Below, one piece after another: positions 45,659 to 56,282 of a DNA stretch of 64,000 nucleotides. How positions within the stretch are numbered: the stretch's first letter is position 1; each line of letters begins with the position of its first letter. The notes beneath the pieces were generated by a model. That model had not been told where the DNA came from. It worked only from the letters and a program-made list of their open reading frames with translations, and made no database searches. The stretch covers positions 2,542,001 through 2,606,000 of the forward strand of contig CM065653.1 of assembly GCA_033220425.1 (NCBI GenBank). The letters run 5' to 3'. This DNA comes from Lepraria neglecta. Its lineage: Eukaryota; Ascomycota; Lecanoromycetes; Lecanorales; Stereocaulaceae. Made by a program: the position numbers and the translations under genes.

Positions 45659-46140
45659 TCAGCTGCATGTTCCCATTTGGGAACATGCCTCGTCAAGGTA
45701 CCCAATGTTTACTCCCCATGCGTTAGGTCCGAGGGGGACTTCAATCCACTCCTTTTCACTTTGCATATAGACTTGCAGTCCCGACTTGTCGATCTCTTGC
45801 ACGAAGGTCAACCATCCACTGTAATCCTAATGAGCTCCCACGCCTTGCTTTGTCTTTCGTGCACCTGAAGACTCGGTCTCCGGGTGGTACTTGATGAGTT
45901 TGAGATGATGTAATGCATCTGGCGTATCGAGATTCTATAACGCTTTAACAGGAAGATCAAGAACAGCCCCCAACTTCTCCAAGACCTTACGGTACACTTC
46001 CCGCATATGGCACATATACTGTTCTACGTTAGGCGGAAGTCCCCATCAACGATTGAAGGATTCGGCCACTTTACAAGGTCAGTTTAGGTCTCATCTGAAC
46101 GGATTTGCCCTAGTATAGTCAGACCACGCACCTGATTACG
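45659..46140 (-). pseudogene. Relic of an isopenicillin-N-synthase-like 2-oxoglutarate/Fe(II) oxygenase
   Basis: One frame reads VKWPNPSIVDGDFR, MREVYRKVLEKLGAVLDLP, LDTPDALHHLKLIKYHPE, then GVGAH-stop-DYSGWLTFVQE and WIEVPLGPNAWGVNIGYL. This is the core of a plant/fungal-type 2OG oxygenase, including the first metal-binding His of the HxD motif, where the residue between H and D is now a TAG. Another TAG follows VKAL. Both stops are CAG/CAA to TAG-type changes, as RIP or cytosine deamination would cause. The second metal His and the 2OG-binding Arg region are not found. The gene is dead; its original substrate is unknown. Confidence 0.65.
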
Positions 46141-47000
46141 GCCTGTTAGCATTTCATATTCATCTCCTCCTTGGCTCAATGCCGTTTGCTCTATCGATGT
46201 GTTCTCTACTACGAAATCGAAGACCTGCTGGTTTTCGTGTTTGGAGGGTTGGTCTGATATGAAGCGTTATCATGCTAACCTCGCGATTGTCCACCTGGTC
46301 GTTCGTCACCTCGTCGCCACAGCCCGTGAATCCCGAGAAATGGTTTGAGTTGGCCATTGACATAGCATTCTTCACCTCCGGAGGCCACGCGAAGGCGCGC
46401 AGCGTCATCTCGCACATGTGCTTATGCAGCTCCTTGTAGCTTATTAGCGAACAGATGAGCGCTGGTGATTCTTTCTTCGAGAGGCAACTTACGTTGGGGA
46501 AAGAATGCTCTTGAACTCGCAAGAAGTGGCTTGAGAGTCCAGCATGGAAAGCTTCAACAAGGCCATTGTCAGCCCTGACCTCACGGCTATCGTCTAGAGC
46601 TATATCAGTGATTTGATATCGGTCTTGTCGCTGAATTATGGAACACTTTGAAAGTAAAAGTTCAGACCTAACGACCATAGATATCTACTAGCGGTCTAAT
46701 GTCGATTCGGGCCACTCTCAGCCTCAGCCTCATGTAAGCATGTTCGGCAGATCTTGCCCTTTGCATTCGTTAAATTGCTTCTCTCCGTGATAGATGTGCA
46801 TGTGATTATGCTGCAACTCGCAGACAACGCATACATAAACAACTGTCTTTGGATTAGCATCACCTTGCCCGGACGAGGTTGCGATGCATGTTCTGTGCAG
46901 TCATGCACTTCAACCATGAACAGCCACACTTCCTTTTCCTCATCTCCTATTAGGGTTGCATTTATTCCACTCCTGGTGACATTTTTCGATGACACTGGAA
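46141..47000 (-). pseudogene. Unidentified gene relic
   Basis: Several minus-strand blocks in different frames look like protein but cannot be joined by me into one model: NAKGKICRTCLHEAEAE (a CxxC), ARIDIRPLVDIYGR, TDIALDDSREVRADNGLVEAFHAGLSSHFLRVQEHSFPN, and KELHKHMCEMTLRAFAWPPEVKNAMSMANSNHFSGF. They may belong to a decayed nuclear factor or to the neighbouring oxygenase locus. I do not recognise the family. Confidence 0.35.
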
Positions 47001-47377
47001 TTCACGGGAAAGCTGTACAGACACTGAATAATCAAATTGAGTATGCGATTGCTTGATCTCCTCTATAGATGGCAAAATGCTGCATTGGTCATTAATATCT
47101 TGGCGGTCCAGGGGTGCTGCACCCGCCTTGACCCCAAGCTAGATGGCACCCGTAACATGCCAGTGTGTATCGATCATTCGTAATGAGTTTAAACAGATCC
47201 TCCGGCTGTATCCCGATTTTATGACATTCAGACATACAACATGAGGTGAATTTTAAGGTCAAAGTGACTAAAGTTCACTTCGCTAATGTACTTTACTGAA
47301 GTTTGTACGGAATGGCGTTTCCTACTGCCAACCTTAACGCTGTTGACTCGATCGACCGGTCTTCAACGATTCGTACC

Positions 47378-49083
47378 TCACAGCTTTGCTCCCACCATAC
47401 GAATCCATGCGTCTGTGTTGTACGATTTGGGACGCTCAATGGGAGAACCAAGTGCACGATCGATGATTAGTTGCGCAAGCACTCCCATTGCACGCGAGAC
47501 ACCGAAGAGCACAGTGTAGAACCTGGTCTCTTTCAAGCCGTAGTGCTGCAGCAGAACACCAGAGTGCTAATTCTAGTATTAGCGACCTAGAAGTTGTTCA
47601 GCCTCGAGAAAGGACTTACGGCGTCAATGTTAGGGTATGGATTTTTTGTCTTGCCATGCTGTGTCAAAACTTCCGGTGCAAGCCTATACAGTTGGCTGAC
47701 TAGCTTAAACAATGGATCGTTTGGAAGATGGCGAAGAGCAAATTCACGTTGAGCAAGATATCGTGGGTCCGTCTTTCGTAAGACAGAATGTCCATAGCCT
47801 GGCAGTACTTGTCCTGAATTTAAGGTCGACCAAAGATAGCCTGTAATAGCCTGGTCACTTAGATCGTCTCCGATAGCGGACTTCATTTCCTGGAGCCAAT
47901 TGAGGGACTCTTGGTTTGCCCTGCTTGTGTTTAGTGAAGTGTATATAGACTAAGCTGAACTTCCAGGAAGACTTACAATCCATGCAGCGGACCTGCGAGC
48001 CCGTTGAGACCAGCTGCAAGAGAAAGCATCGGGGAGCTGAGTGAACTACCGACCAGATGAGTAGTATGGGCACTAACATTGCCACCTTCATGGTCTGTGT
48101 GGAGAGTGATGTATAAACGCATCAGTTCTGTGAAGTCTCCGTTGTCTCCGAAGCCTAGTTGGTTTACCAAGTTGAAAGCGTAATCTTTGTCTCTTTCTAC
48201 CGCTACCGGCAGACTTGTGCGTTCGCTGAACACATTGCGATAAATCCTTGAAGCAATGGTTGGTAGCTTAGCGATCAAATCCATCGAATCTTCGAAGGCG
48301 TATTCCCAGTACTCTCTCTTGTTCATTCCCTTGGCATAAGCCTTCGCAAATAACGAATCCCTCTCCAGTGCTGTGACTGCAAGCGAGAGCTGAGCCATCG
48401 GGTGTAGGTCCCGAGGACAACGATCAATCAAGTCGACGACATATTTTGGTACGTCAGAACGAGCTCCCCAATCAGCCGACAGTATGCGGACTTGCTCCTC
48501 GCTCGGAATGTCGCCTGTAAGCAGGAGCCAGAATAAACCTGTGATCGTTCAGTCTAGCACAACAAGGTGTGAAGGGAATCTTGGAAGAATTGGAGACCTT
48601 CAGGAAGGGGTTCGCTTCCTCCAGGCGCCTTTGGAAGTAGCTTTCGGCATTCGGGGATCTATACATCGACATCAGTGTCTGATTTATCGTGTACCAGAAT
48701 AACACATACAGTCCTTCCCCTGTAGCGGATACCTTCTTTTGCGTCCAGAACAGATCCCTTGCGCAGTTTTAGACTAATCCAATGCAACAATGTGGGAAGG
48801 TCCACACCTCCCAAACCAACGATTTTATCCCACGAGCTCCGCCATAGACCTGATCGAGAGTAATTTCACCAACAATATTTGAGCCGTAATCTCTTGAGAA
48901 TAAATGACGTTAGTTCTTGCGAGCATCTTACGGAAGTCAGCGCTGGAACTGACTTACTCCCTCAATCTCTTGATCCTCTCAATCTCTCCGGGTAGCTTCG
49001 CCGCAAATGTTTCCTTCAGTGTCTACATCTCGATTAACAAGTGAACATATGATACAAAGTAGAGAAGGTATTACTTCAGGCAT
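47378..49083 (-). CDS. Citrate synthase, probably peroxisomal
   Basis: Condenses acetyl-CoA with oxaloacetate. Eight exons (49083-49075, 49022-48958, 48892-48808, 48757-48710, 48658-48598, 48538-47977, 47920-47620, 47566-47378) give 1320 nt, 439 residues. It begins [25 protein letters not shown] without a mitochondrial presequence. Signatures: [53 protein letters not shown] (catalytic His region), [13 protein letters not shown], and [15 protein letters not shown]. The protein ends Ala-Lys-Leu, a PTS1-like tripeptide, so a peroxisomal (glyoxylate-cycle) role like yeast Cit2 is likely. The first exon codes only three residues. It is intact although repeats lie directly on its 5' side (transposon from 49144) and gene relics on its 3' side. 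Confidence 0.92.
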
Positions 49084-49143
49084 GGCGCATTTCAAATCAC
49101 CGTCAGATTAGTGAATTATGGTGGGAGTTGGCGTGAGCGGATA

Positions 49144-52100
49144 GGAGTAAGCCCCAGTACGCGCACGGTCCCACTATCCGCATACCCCACCAACAATAAC
49201 GCGAAAAATTTCAACACCCGATATCTTGATCAATATAAGTCTAATTGAGGACGCCCTAGAGGTATTGGAATCCCAGAAGTCACCTAATTACACTGCCACT
49301 GCCAGATTATTCGGTATTAACAGGACCATACTCTTACGGCGTTATAGAGGTGTTATAGGTACTACAAGTGAGTGCCCGTAATCTTCACAGAAGATTACCG
49401 TAAAAACGGCTATATCTCGCTTATTTTATACTCTATTTAGAAAATTTAAGTAGAATTAGAAAGCTCTCTATTTATAGTATATTTTTTATATGTAAAGTTA
49501 AGCCCTAACCCTAATATATTAAAAGTTATTAAGGATTTAGTATATTAGTGCTTCGGGGGCGGCTACGGGGGTGGCTGCGGGGGTAGCTTTAGGTTACTCC
49601 GGAGGCAAAAATATATTTTTTAAGCTTTCGTTAGCTAAATCTTACCCAAATTTCAAAATTCGAACCGCGTTGGAAAGCGCATGCTTGGTTCCAAAACTTA
49701 TGAGATTATCTCGATATCATATGACGTATGTGGCGCGGGGCATTACTGCGAAGAAGTTGCGGTGCGCATTCAACTTTCGATATTCCAAGGTCCGGGGGCG
49801 CCAAGCTCAATGCTTGGCATTTGCCACTGAGCTTGCGCTGCCCGCAAAATATGGCGAAACCGCTTCTTTTACTCATAAGTTTTGCGTAAATAGACCGATT
49901 TTGAAAATTTTGACGGTGTTAGAAAGCGCATGCTTGGTTCCACAACTGATGAGATCATCTCGATATTATATGACGTATGTGGCGCGGGGTATTACTGCGA
50001 AGAAGTTGCAGTGCGCAATCAACTTTTGATGTTCCAGGGTCCGGGGGTGCTAAGCTCAGTGCTTGGCATCTGGCACCGCCAGAAAAACATGGCGAAAACG
50101 CTTCTTTTACTTATAACTTTTGCGTAAATAGACCGATTTTGAAAATTTCGACGGTGTTAGAAAGCGCATGCTTGGTTCCAAAACTTATGAAATCATCTCG
50201 ATATCATATAACGTATATGGCGCGGGGAAGTACTGCCTAGAAGTTACGGTGCGCATTCAGCTCAATGCTTGGCATTTGCCACCGAGCTCGCGGTGCATGC
50301 AAAACATGGCGAAAACGCTTCTTTTGCTCATAACTATTGCGCAAATGGGCCGATTCTGAAAATTCTTGATGCGCAAGCAAGCTGATGATTAACTCCAAAA
50401 TTTAGGAAGTTTATGTGATATATTATGATGTATATAGCGTTGCGCATTGCTGCGAAGTAATTGCGATATACATTTTCAATTTTTGATGGGGGCGCTAACC
50501 GAAAGAGGGAACTCGGGAAGAGAACCAAAGGTCTATACTGATTGGCTGCAAGTGCGGAATGCCTCCGAAAGTCGCGATAATCTGTTATTAGAAGAAAGAT
50601 AGACGAGAAAGCTAATAAAGCTCGATTACTTACAACGCAGCAAGAGAAAACCCTTACTAAGTATATTAATAAGCTTACACTCCGAGGTTTTCCTCCTACT
50701 CCCGCTATAGTACACAATTTTGCTAAAGATATCTGCAAAACTAAACCGGCAAAGAATTAGGTTTCCCGCTATGTAGAACGGAATAGGAAGGAACTCGACT
50801 CAGGATTCTAACCAGGCTTTAATCTTAACAGGAAGAAAGCAGATAATTATTATAAATATAACCTCTATTTTGAGAAGGTAATTAATCCTGAATAGTAATA
50901 TTCTTATATTAATATAGAGTAGATGGCTTCGAAAATGGCTCAATATAATATACTCCTAGAAAATATATACAATATAGATAAGAAAGGCTTCTTAATTGGT
51001 ATCCTTTAGAAGACTAAGAGGGTATTCTCTAAAGGTCCTGAAATAAGAGGTACTGGCCAGGATGGGAACAGGGAATAGATTACAGTCGTAGCTACAATTT
51101 CTATAGATAGATCCTATCTCCTACTATCTATTATCTACTAAGCCAAAATAGATAATATACAAGACTCCTGGCTAGAGGATTTCAATAACCAGGAAGCCTA
51201 TTTTATATCTTCTCCTACTGGCTAGACTAATAACTTATTAGGTATCTCTTGGTTAACTGAGGTTTTTAATAGGTATACCAAGGGAAAGGCACGGAATAGG
51301 AGAGACTATAGGCTTCTTCTAGTTAATAGGTATAGAAGCTATCTAAATATGCCGTTCTTAGACTGGTGCGATTAATATAAGATCATTGTAGCCGTATATC
51401 CTCTACATTCAACTTATCGGCTATAGCTACTAGATATAAGCTTATTTAGTCCCTTAGCAAACTACTACTTATAATAACTTAATTAATGGATATATAATAT
51501 ATAAGGGCTTTGTAAGCTAAATAAGAGATACTTCTTTAGCTTATTTTAGCCTACTTATTTATAAGTATTTAGTCTAAAGAATATAGTAAGTAGGTAGTCA
51601 AAGACAGGCCTGCTTCCTTTTAATATAGAGTAAGTTCTAAGTAAACTTTAAGAAAGACGATTAATAACGCGTAATTTAAGTAGCTCTCTAAGCTTAACTA
51701 CTCTCTTAGATAATAATTGGATTAAGGTATATCGCCTTATTAAATTAGTAGTTAGCGATATAATTAGGCTAGAAGTCCGTAAGCTCTTAAATACCCTGGA
51801 ACAGCTTATAGCTAAGAACTTAATCCTCGAAGCAGAAAACTAAGGTCTTAGAAGGGTAGTATTTATTAAAAAGAAGAAAAGAATACGTGCTAAGCTACTA
51901 TTTAATATACTTAGAGATAATTTAAAAAGCTTATAGTTCAGCCTAACTAAAATATAATAGGCTAGAGAGCTTATAGTAGTTAAAGAGGATAAGAAAGCTA
52001 AGCTCGTAGAGTAAAAAATAATAGAGAAAGAAGAAAGATAGATATAAAAGGAGGCTAAGGCTGTAGAGATAGCCTAGAGGAAGGTTAAGAGGTAACAGGC

Positions 52101-52518
52101 TTAATTCTAGAAGGCTTAAGTATTAAAGGAAAAGAAGGCTGCTAAAGAGGAGGCAAGGCTTGCCAAGTAGGCTGTATAATAGATCTAAATAGGCCTTAAA
52201 GAGTAAGCCAAAGGGTATAAGAAGAAGATTCCCGCTATACTAATACAGGAAGATATAGTTATAATTAAAAATTCTACTGCTAAAGAGGAGGTAATAGAAA
52301 TTGAGAAGGGGAGGTTAGGGAGGCTACGGAAGCTTCCGATACGATTCCAGTAGTTATAGCAGTAGTCACACGGATTAATATTGATTCAATCTATCTCTAG
52401 TACAGATTTTAACTCTATATATACATTGGTTATAGTAGGATTTGAAATTTGGCTTGCTGGTGCATATTTGGTGGAGGTGTGCGCATAGTGGGACCGTGCG
52501 CGTACTGGGGCTTACTCC
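49144..52518 (+). mobile_element. RIP-degraded pogo/Fot1-type DNA transposon, 3.4 kb, with inserted repeat
   Basis: The ends are inverted repeats of at least 34 bp beginning GGAGTAAGCCCCAGTACGCG, flanked by TA on both sides (49142-49143 and 52519-52520), the Tc1/mariner target duplication. Transposase remains read left to right. A psq-type helix-turn-helix lies at 49250-49360 (DALEVLESQ, NYTATARLFGINRT, LLRRYRGVIG). A Tc5-type DNA-binding domain is near 50630-50790 (LTTQQEKTLTKYINKL, RGFPPTPAIVHNFAKDI). A DDE domain is near 50960-51600 (NIDKKGFLIG, NRYRSYLNMPFLDWCD, VAVYPLHSTYRL). Stops are numerous and the body is very AT-rich, with CAG/CAA/TGG codons turned to stops. Non-autonomous and dead. 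It is interrupted after the first domain by the 49364-50.5 kb insertion. Confidence 0.85.
49364..50500. repeat. Insertion inside the pogo element: hairpin-headed repeat plus satellite-like tandem units
   Basis: The left edge begins ACAAGTGAGTGCCCG, followed by a perfect 9-bp hairpin GTAATCTTC-ACA-GAAGATTAC. The same head and about 150 following bp recur at 59062-59230. From about 49650 to 50470 there are three clear and one degenerate tandem copies of a roughly 240-bp unit, each marked by GAAAGCGCATGCTTGGTTCC (at about 49673, 49922 and 50160). The tandem part is much less AT-shifted than the surrounding transposon. The right edge is only approximate (50480-50560). Family unknown. Confidence 0.65.
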
Positions 52519-52520
52519 TA

Positions 52521-53160
52521 TTTATGTAGGAGTAGGGAACCGGCATCCTCGGAGCTTGTTTTAGCGGCTAGGGCTTATGATCGATCACATTAAGTCAACA
52601 TTACTCGTGATACTGGCTGACGTGTGCCAAAAAGAGGTTAACGCTTCCTCGAATGTCCCTCTTCTACAGTTAGACAGTAGGCACAAAGGACCTGGTTCGG
52701 CGACCTAATGGAGTAAAGTTCAAGCTTCACTTCACTAACTAGATTGTCAATTTTCGCGCTGAAAGCGGCGCGGCTTGCTCTAGTTACTATATCCCCAATG
52801 TGGAGAGGGAGCGGCGAGCAATAGAAGCAGCGGAAGAAAAGTATGTATCAGACGCTCCTCTGTACATTAACTCATGCTCCTTGATCGAATGCATGCTGCA
52901 TGAGGCCTTAACAATCACAACAGGTCAGAAGTCTTGGAAGGAGCCTTCGCAGAAATTCCGTCCGTCAACAGTAAGCAAGCTATATGGTAACCTTATCGTC
53001 TTCGACGATTTCGACAGTACATTTTCGCTAGCACAACACTGTCCAAGCGTCCCTCAAGTTACCCCCGAAAACGCCCTCACTTGCCGAATTCAGTATATAA
53101 GCCTGCAAAGCGGATCACTACTTAGGTGAGATATATATCATGTATCCCGGTCTCACTGAC
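52521..53160. other. Interval with no recognised gene
   Basis: A 109-codon frame at 52800-53129 has no domain I know and no conserved look. The 5-bp word GGGCCCCCAGGGCCC just beyond (53220) is a local duplication. Confidence 0.4.
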
Positions 53161-53162
53161 TT

Positions 53163-53990
53163 TCAAAAGTCGCTCTGTTGCAATGTGGCAATAGGCTGGG
53201 AAGGATGTCTAGCTAATGAGGGCCCCCAGGGCCCCCAGGGCCCTATATATGGCCAATACAGACAAAGAACGGCTAGCAACAGGCTTCTGGAATCGTATAG
53301 AAAGCAATCAAGCAACGGATTGCAACATTGTGGCTTCGGCGGCGGAGGTGGAGGACCAGTATCAGCATAGCCAGTGCTGGCTTGAGCAGGGAGACTCTCG
53401 TGATGTGATTTCGGTGGTGGAGGTGGAGCAGCAGGGTGACCGTGACTCTCTGGACGCGCAGACATCTCGGCTGGTAAGGGAGGGACTGGCGGCGGCGATT
53501 GGACGGCGCGTGAACTCTGGTTCGGCCGAGCCTGCTGGCGGGCCACGACTGGGGGTTCCTTGGCGAAGACTTCGGACAAGATGGCGAGGAAGTCTTTAAG
53601 GGTGGACTTCTATAGAACCCCGTCATCAGCTAGCGGCCATGGAAGGAGGCAGTAGGAATAAACGCACATCCCAGAACTCGGCCCACCCAACTAAGTACAG
53701 GTGATAGACTTGGCCTTGAGGGTCTACATGTTGGCCTGGCCGTACTGTCATGGTCTCTGTTGGTGTGACATAAATCAAAGGCGCCTGGCGCGGATATGTA
53801 TGCGGCATAAATATAGAACCAAATCTGTACGGATTGAGAACTTTTCCTCGCATGGATACTATAGAATTACGCCATCTGTTCATTACACTTTCAGCTCCTA
53901 TTAGGAGTCTAGTGCAGAATCTCGCCATCTGACCAAGCTACTCTCGTCCCCCTCCTTATTCTTCTTCTTTTGGTTTAGTTCAGCCGGATC
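53163..53990 (-). pseudogene. Partial duplicate of ESCRT-I gene vps23 (UEV domain and proline-rich linker only)
   Basis: The frame from about 53850 reads RFGSIFMPHTYPRQAPLIYVTPTETMTVRPGQHVDPQGQVYHLYLVGWAEFWD. That is the C-terminal half of a Vps23/TSG101 UEV domain, which binds ubiquitin and PTAP motifs. A good intron (GAT|GTGCGT ... CTATAG|AAG) joins it to STLKDFLAILSEVFAKEPPVVARQQ and a Pro-rich linker with PPPPP runs. After about 53330 the frame switches to unrelated residues and stops; the coiled coil and steadiness box of Vps23 are missing. The UEV start is also replaced by non-homologous sequence. The true vps23 gene must be elsewhere. Possibly expressed as a short protein, but more likely a relic. 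Confidence 0.65.
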
Positions 53991-54146
53991 TCCCTGGGAC
54001 ACTTCCGAAACGCTATCATAAGCATGTAGAAACCGCCAAAAACATGTGTAGTGTATAAAGACGTGAGACGTGCAGATAAAAAACACTTGGAATTCAACTC
54101 AAACTCGTCATTGCTCTAAAAGAGGATTCTCTCGCCCTCAGGATAT

Positions 54147-55747
54147 CTAGCTCATAATAACTCCATATCTTACTAACCCCAACGAACCACCGAGAAGTAA
54201 AGCCAGCGGCGCAGAGAGGCCAAAGTACCTGCCTCCAACATAGGCTGTCGCTGTAACAACCACCCACCACGGATCATCGCCCAAACTTTTGCCGGACTGA
54301 AAATCCTCATCTATAAACCCAACCTGCCAAATCCGGTACACAGCTGTGTAAATCAAGCCGACAGCACCTGCATTGATACCTCTAACCCCGGATTTTACCC
54401 ATGGCTTGCTTCGCAAGACTTTCCAAACGCCCATTGTCCCATGAACTAGGACCATCCCCGGCAAGAAGATGCCTATAAATGCAATGATTGCTCCCAGTAC
54501 GACGGATTGCCCGTTATTGATGGCGGTGAGACCTCCTAGGAATACGGCGAAGTTGAAGTTCGGCCCTGGAAATGCTTGTATTATGGCGAGGCCAACAAGG
54601 AAGTCGCGCGGACTGACCCATCCCTCTGCCACGATATATTCCCTCAGTAGCGGAACTACGACCGGCCCGCCACCGAAAATAATGGTTCCGGCGAGGTAGA
54701 GGTTAGCAAAGAGTTTATACAGGATAGGAGGATTGTGCAAGACTCCACGGAGCACCATCACGACAATGAAGGTGAGGAAGAAGGTCGTGATAATAGCAGT
54801 TCCGGACTTCCACGAGAAATTTAGCTGATATTCCTGTGGTATGGTGCGCGACTCAGGATCGCATCCAGATGTCATTTCATGTTCCTGAGCCGTGATAGAG
54901 CTATTGGGATCGCTCCGACTACCTCTTTCGATTGTATTATTTTCCACTCCCATCGATGACGCTCTCGCTGGTATGAAGATATTTTTAATGGCCTGCACGA
55001 GGCGATGAAGCCAGAGGTAGTCGTGTGTAACAGCCGCGAAACCGGCAGCGAAGATAAGGACCGGAAAGTACCAGAGCGCTTTATATAGCAATCCAGCGGC
55101 ACCAGTAAGAAAAACAAGGATTCTGGTAAGCTTGTCCGTAATTGCTATGCTTGATAGCTCAACTGCTGCGCAGGCGATTATTCCAACAGTTGCGGCGTTC
55201 AGCCCAGAGAGTAGGGCGTAAACTGCACGAGGTAAAGTATTCCCTATGTTGGAGATGCCGACGGAGAGACCAAACATACCCACAGCGCCAGGCAAGCTGC
55301 GCGGCAAGGTTACTAACAGTCCGCTCCAGAGCTTTACGAAAGCCCAGGCCTACCTGAAGATGAAAAAGGCAATGATGGCTCCAAGTAAGCCGTTGTGTAT
55401 TAAATTAATGCAGTAGAGCATCTTTAGGCTTGCGGGACCTGACAGAGCTTGTGAGACGCTAAAGAGCTCCTGGTACTATGACGAGATTTAGTCTGTTGAA
55501 TGAGTGGAATTGTTTGTAAAGGTGCGTACTATTTGCTCGTCGATCCAGTTGAGCTTTACCACAAACTTGTCATGGAGCTGTTTCAATGTCAGACTATGTT
55601 ATGTTGGGCGGGTGTTTTGCGTACGATTTTGAAATGGACGGGTGGTCCACCAAACGCGGTGAGGCCAAGGTGCCAGTTATTCCGGATCGTCGGCCATGTT
55701 TGAATGATGGCTTTATGGGCCTTGCGCTCCCAGTAGCTGAAAGACAT
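54147..55747 (-). CDS. ChrA-type chromate ion transporter
   Basis: Four exons (55747-55625, 55577-55530, 55475-55354, 55296-54147) give 1443 nt, 480 residues. The protein has the duplicated CHR domain. Domain 1 has NNWHLGLTAFGGPPVHF, WIDEQIYQELFSVSQALSGPASLKMLYCIN and LPGAVGMFGLSVG. Domain 2 has LAGTIIFGGGPVVVPLLREYIV, FLVGLAIIQAFPGPNFNFAVFLG and GIFLPGMVLVHG. About ten membrane helices are evident. ChrA proteins export chromate (or sulfate-like oxyanions) in bacteria; fungal members are long two-domain forms like this one. The introns show it is settled in a eukaryotic genome. It lies between the vps23 relic and the sulfotransferase. Confidence 0.92.
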
Positions 55748-56282
55748 TATTGTGCGGAGAATACCCATCGTCTGCTTCTGGTTCGCTCATGAAAGAATCT
55801 TTGGGCCGCTTAAAGAGAAGAGTATCGCTTTGGGGGGCAGCAAAAAGACTCCACTTTGAGATATATCCTAATCATCAATTGGCTCAGAAATAACACCCCC
55901 GCTCCAAGCTTTGTCTATTAAAGAGGTCATCCCGGCTACGTGGTTAACCTCCATAAGGCCAACCTCGCGGCCAAACCCATTTAGTTATAGCCGGAATAAC
56001 CGACCTGTTCAATAGATGAAGCTTACGACGAGTATATTTTGAAGGGTTAGAGTATCTCTGTGCCTGTTTAAATTATAGAATCCCTAGAACAGAATATTTT
56101 TTTGGGTTTACTACCCTAATAGCAATGTGTCACTACGCTAATAGCACTACTCAGAAAGATATCTAGTCACAATTACGTTAGCGCACGCCATACCCCGTGC
56201 CTTTCACGCCATCCAGACTTCAACCTTGTGGAAAAGTTAATTGTGACCTCACCCCGACATGGTGGAATTCCTCTACGGGTGA
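55748..56282. other. Intergenic, no gene seen
   Basis: 535 bp between the ChrA start and the sulfotransferase 3' end. It is AT-rich relative to the sulfotransferase, with a sharp composition change near 56.2 kb. Confidence 0.45.

Noticed and set aside
49500-49520. Telomere-like CCCTAACCCTAA
   Set aside because: Only two units in an AT-rich repeat; not a telomere or a convincing interstitial array.
52800-53129. 109-codon open frame
   Set aside because: No recognisable domain, no splice context, and it lies between a transposon and a gene relic; not enough to call a gene.
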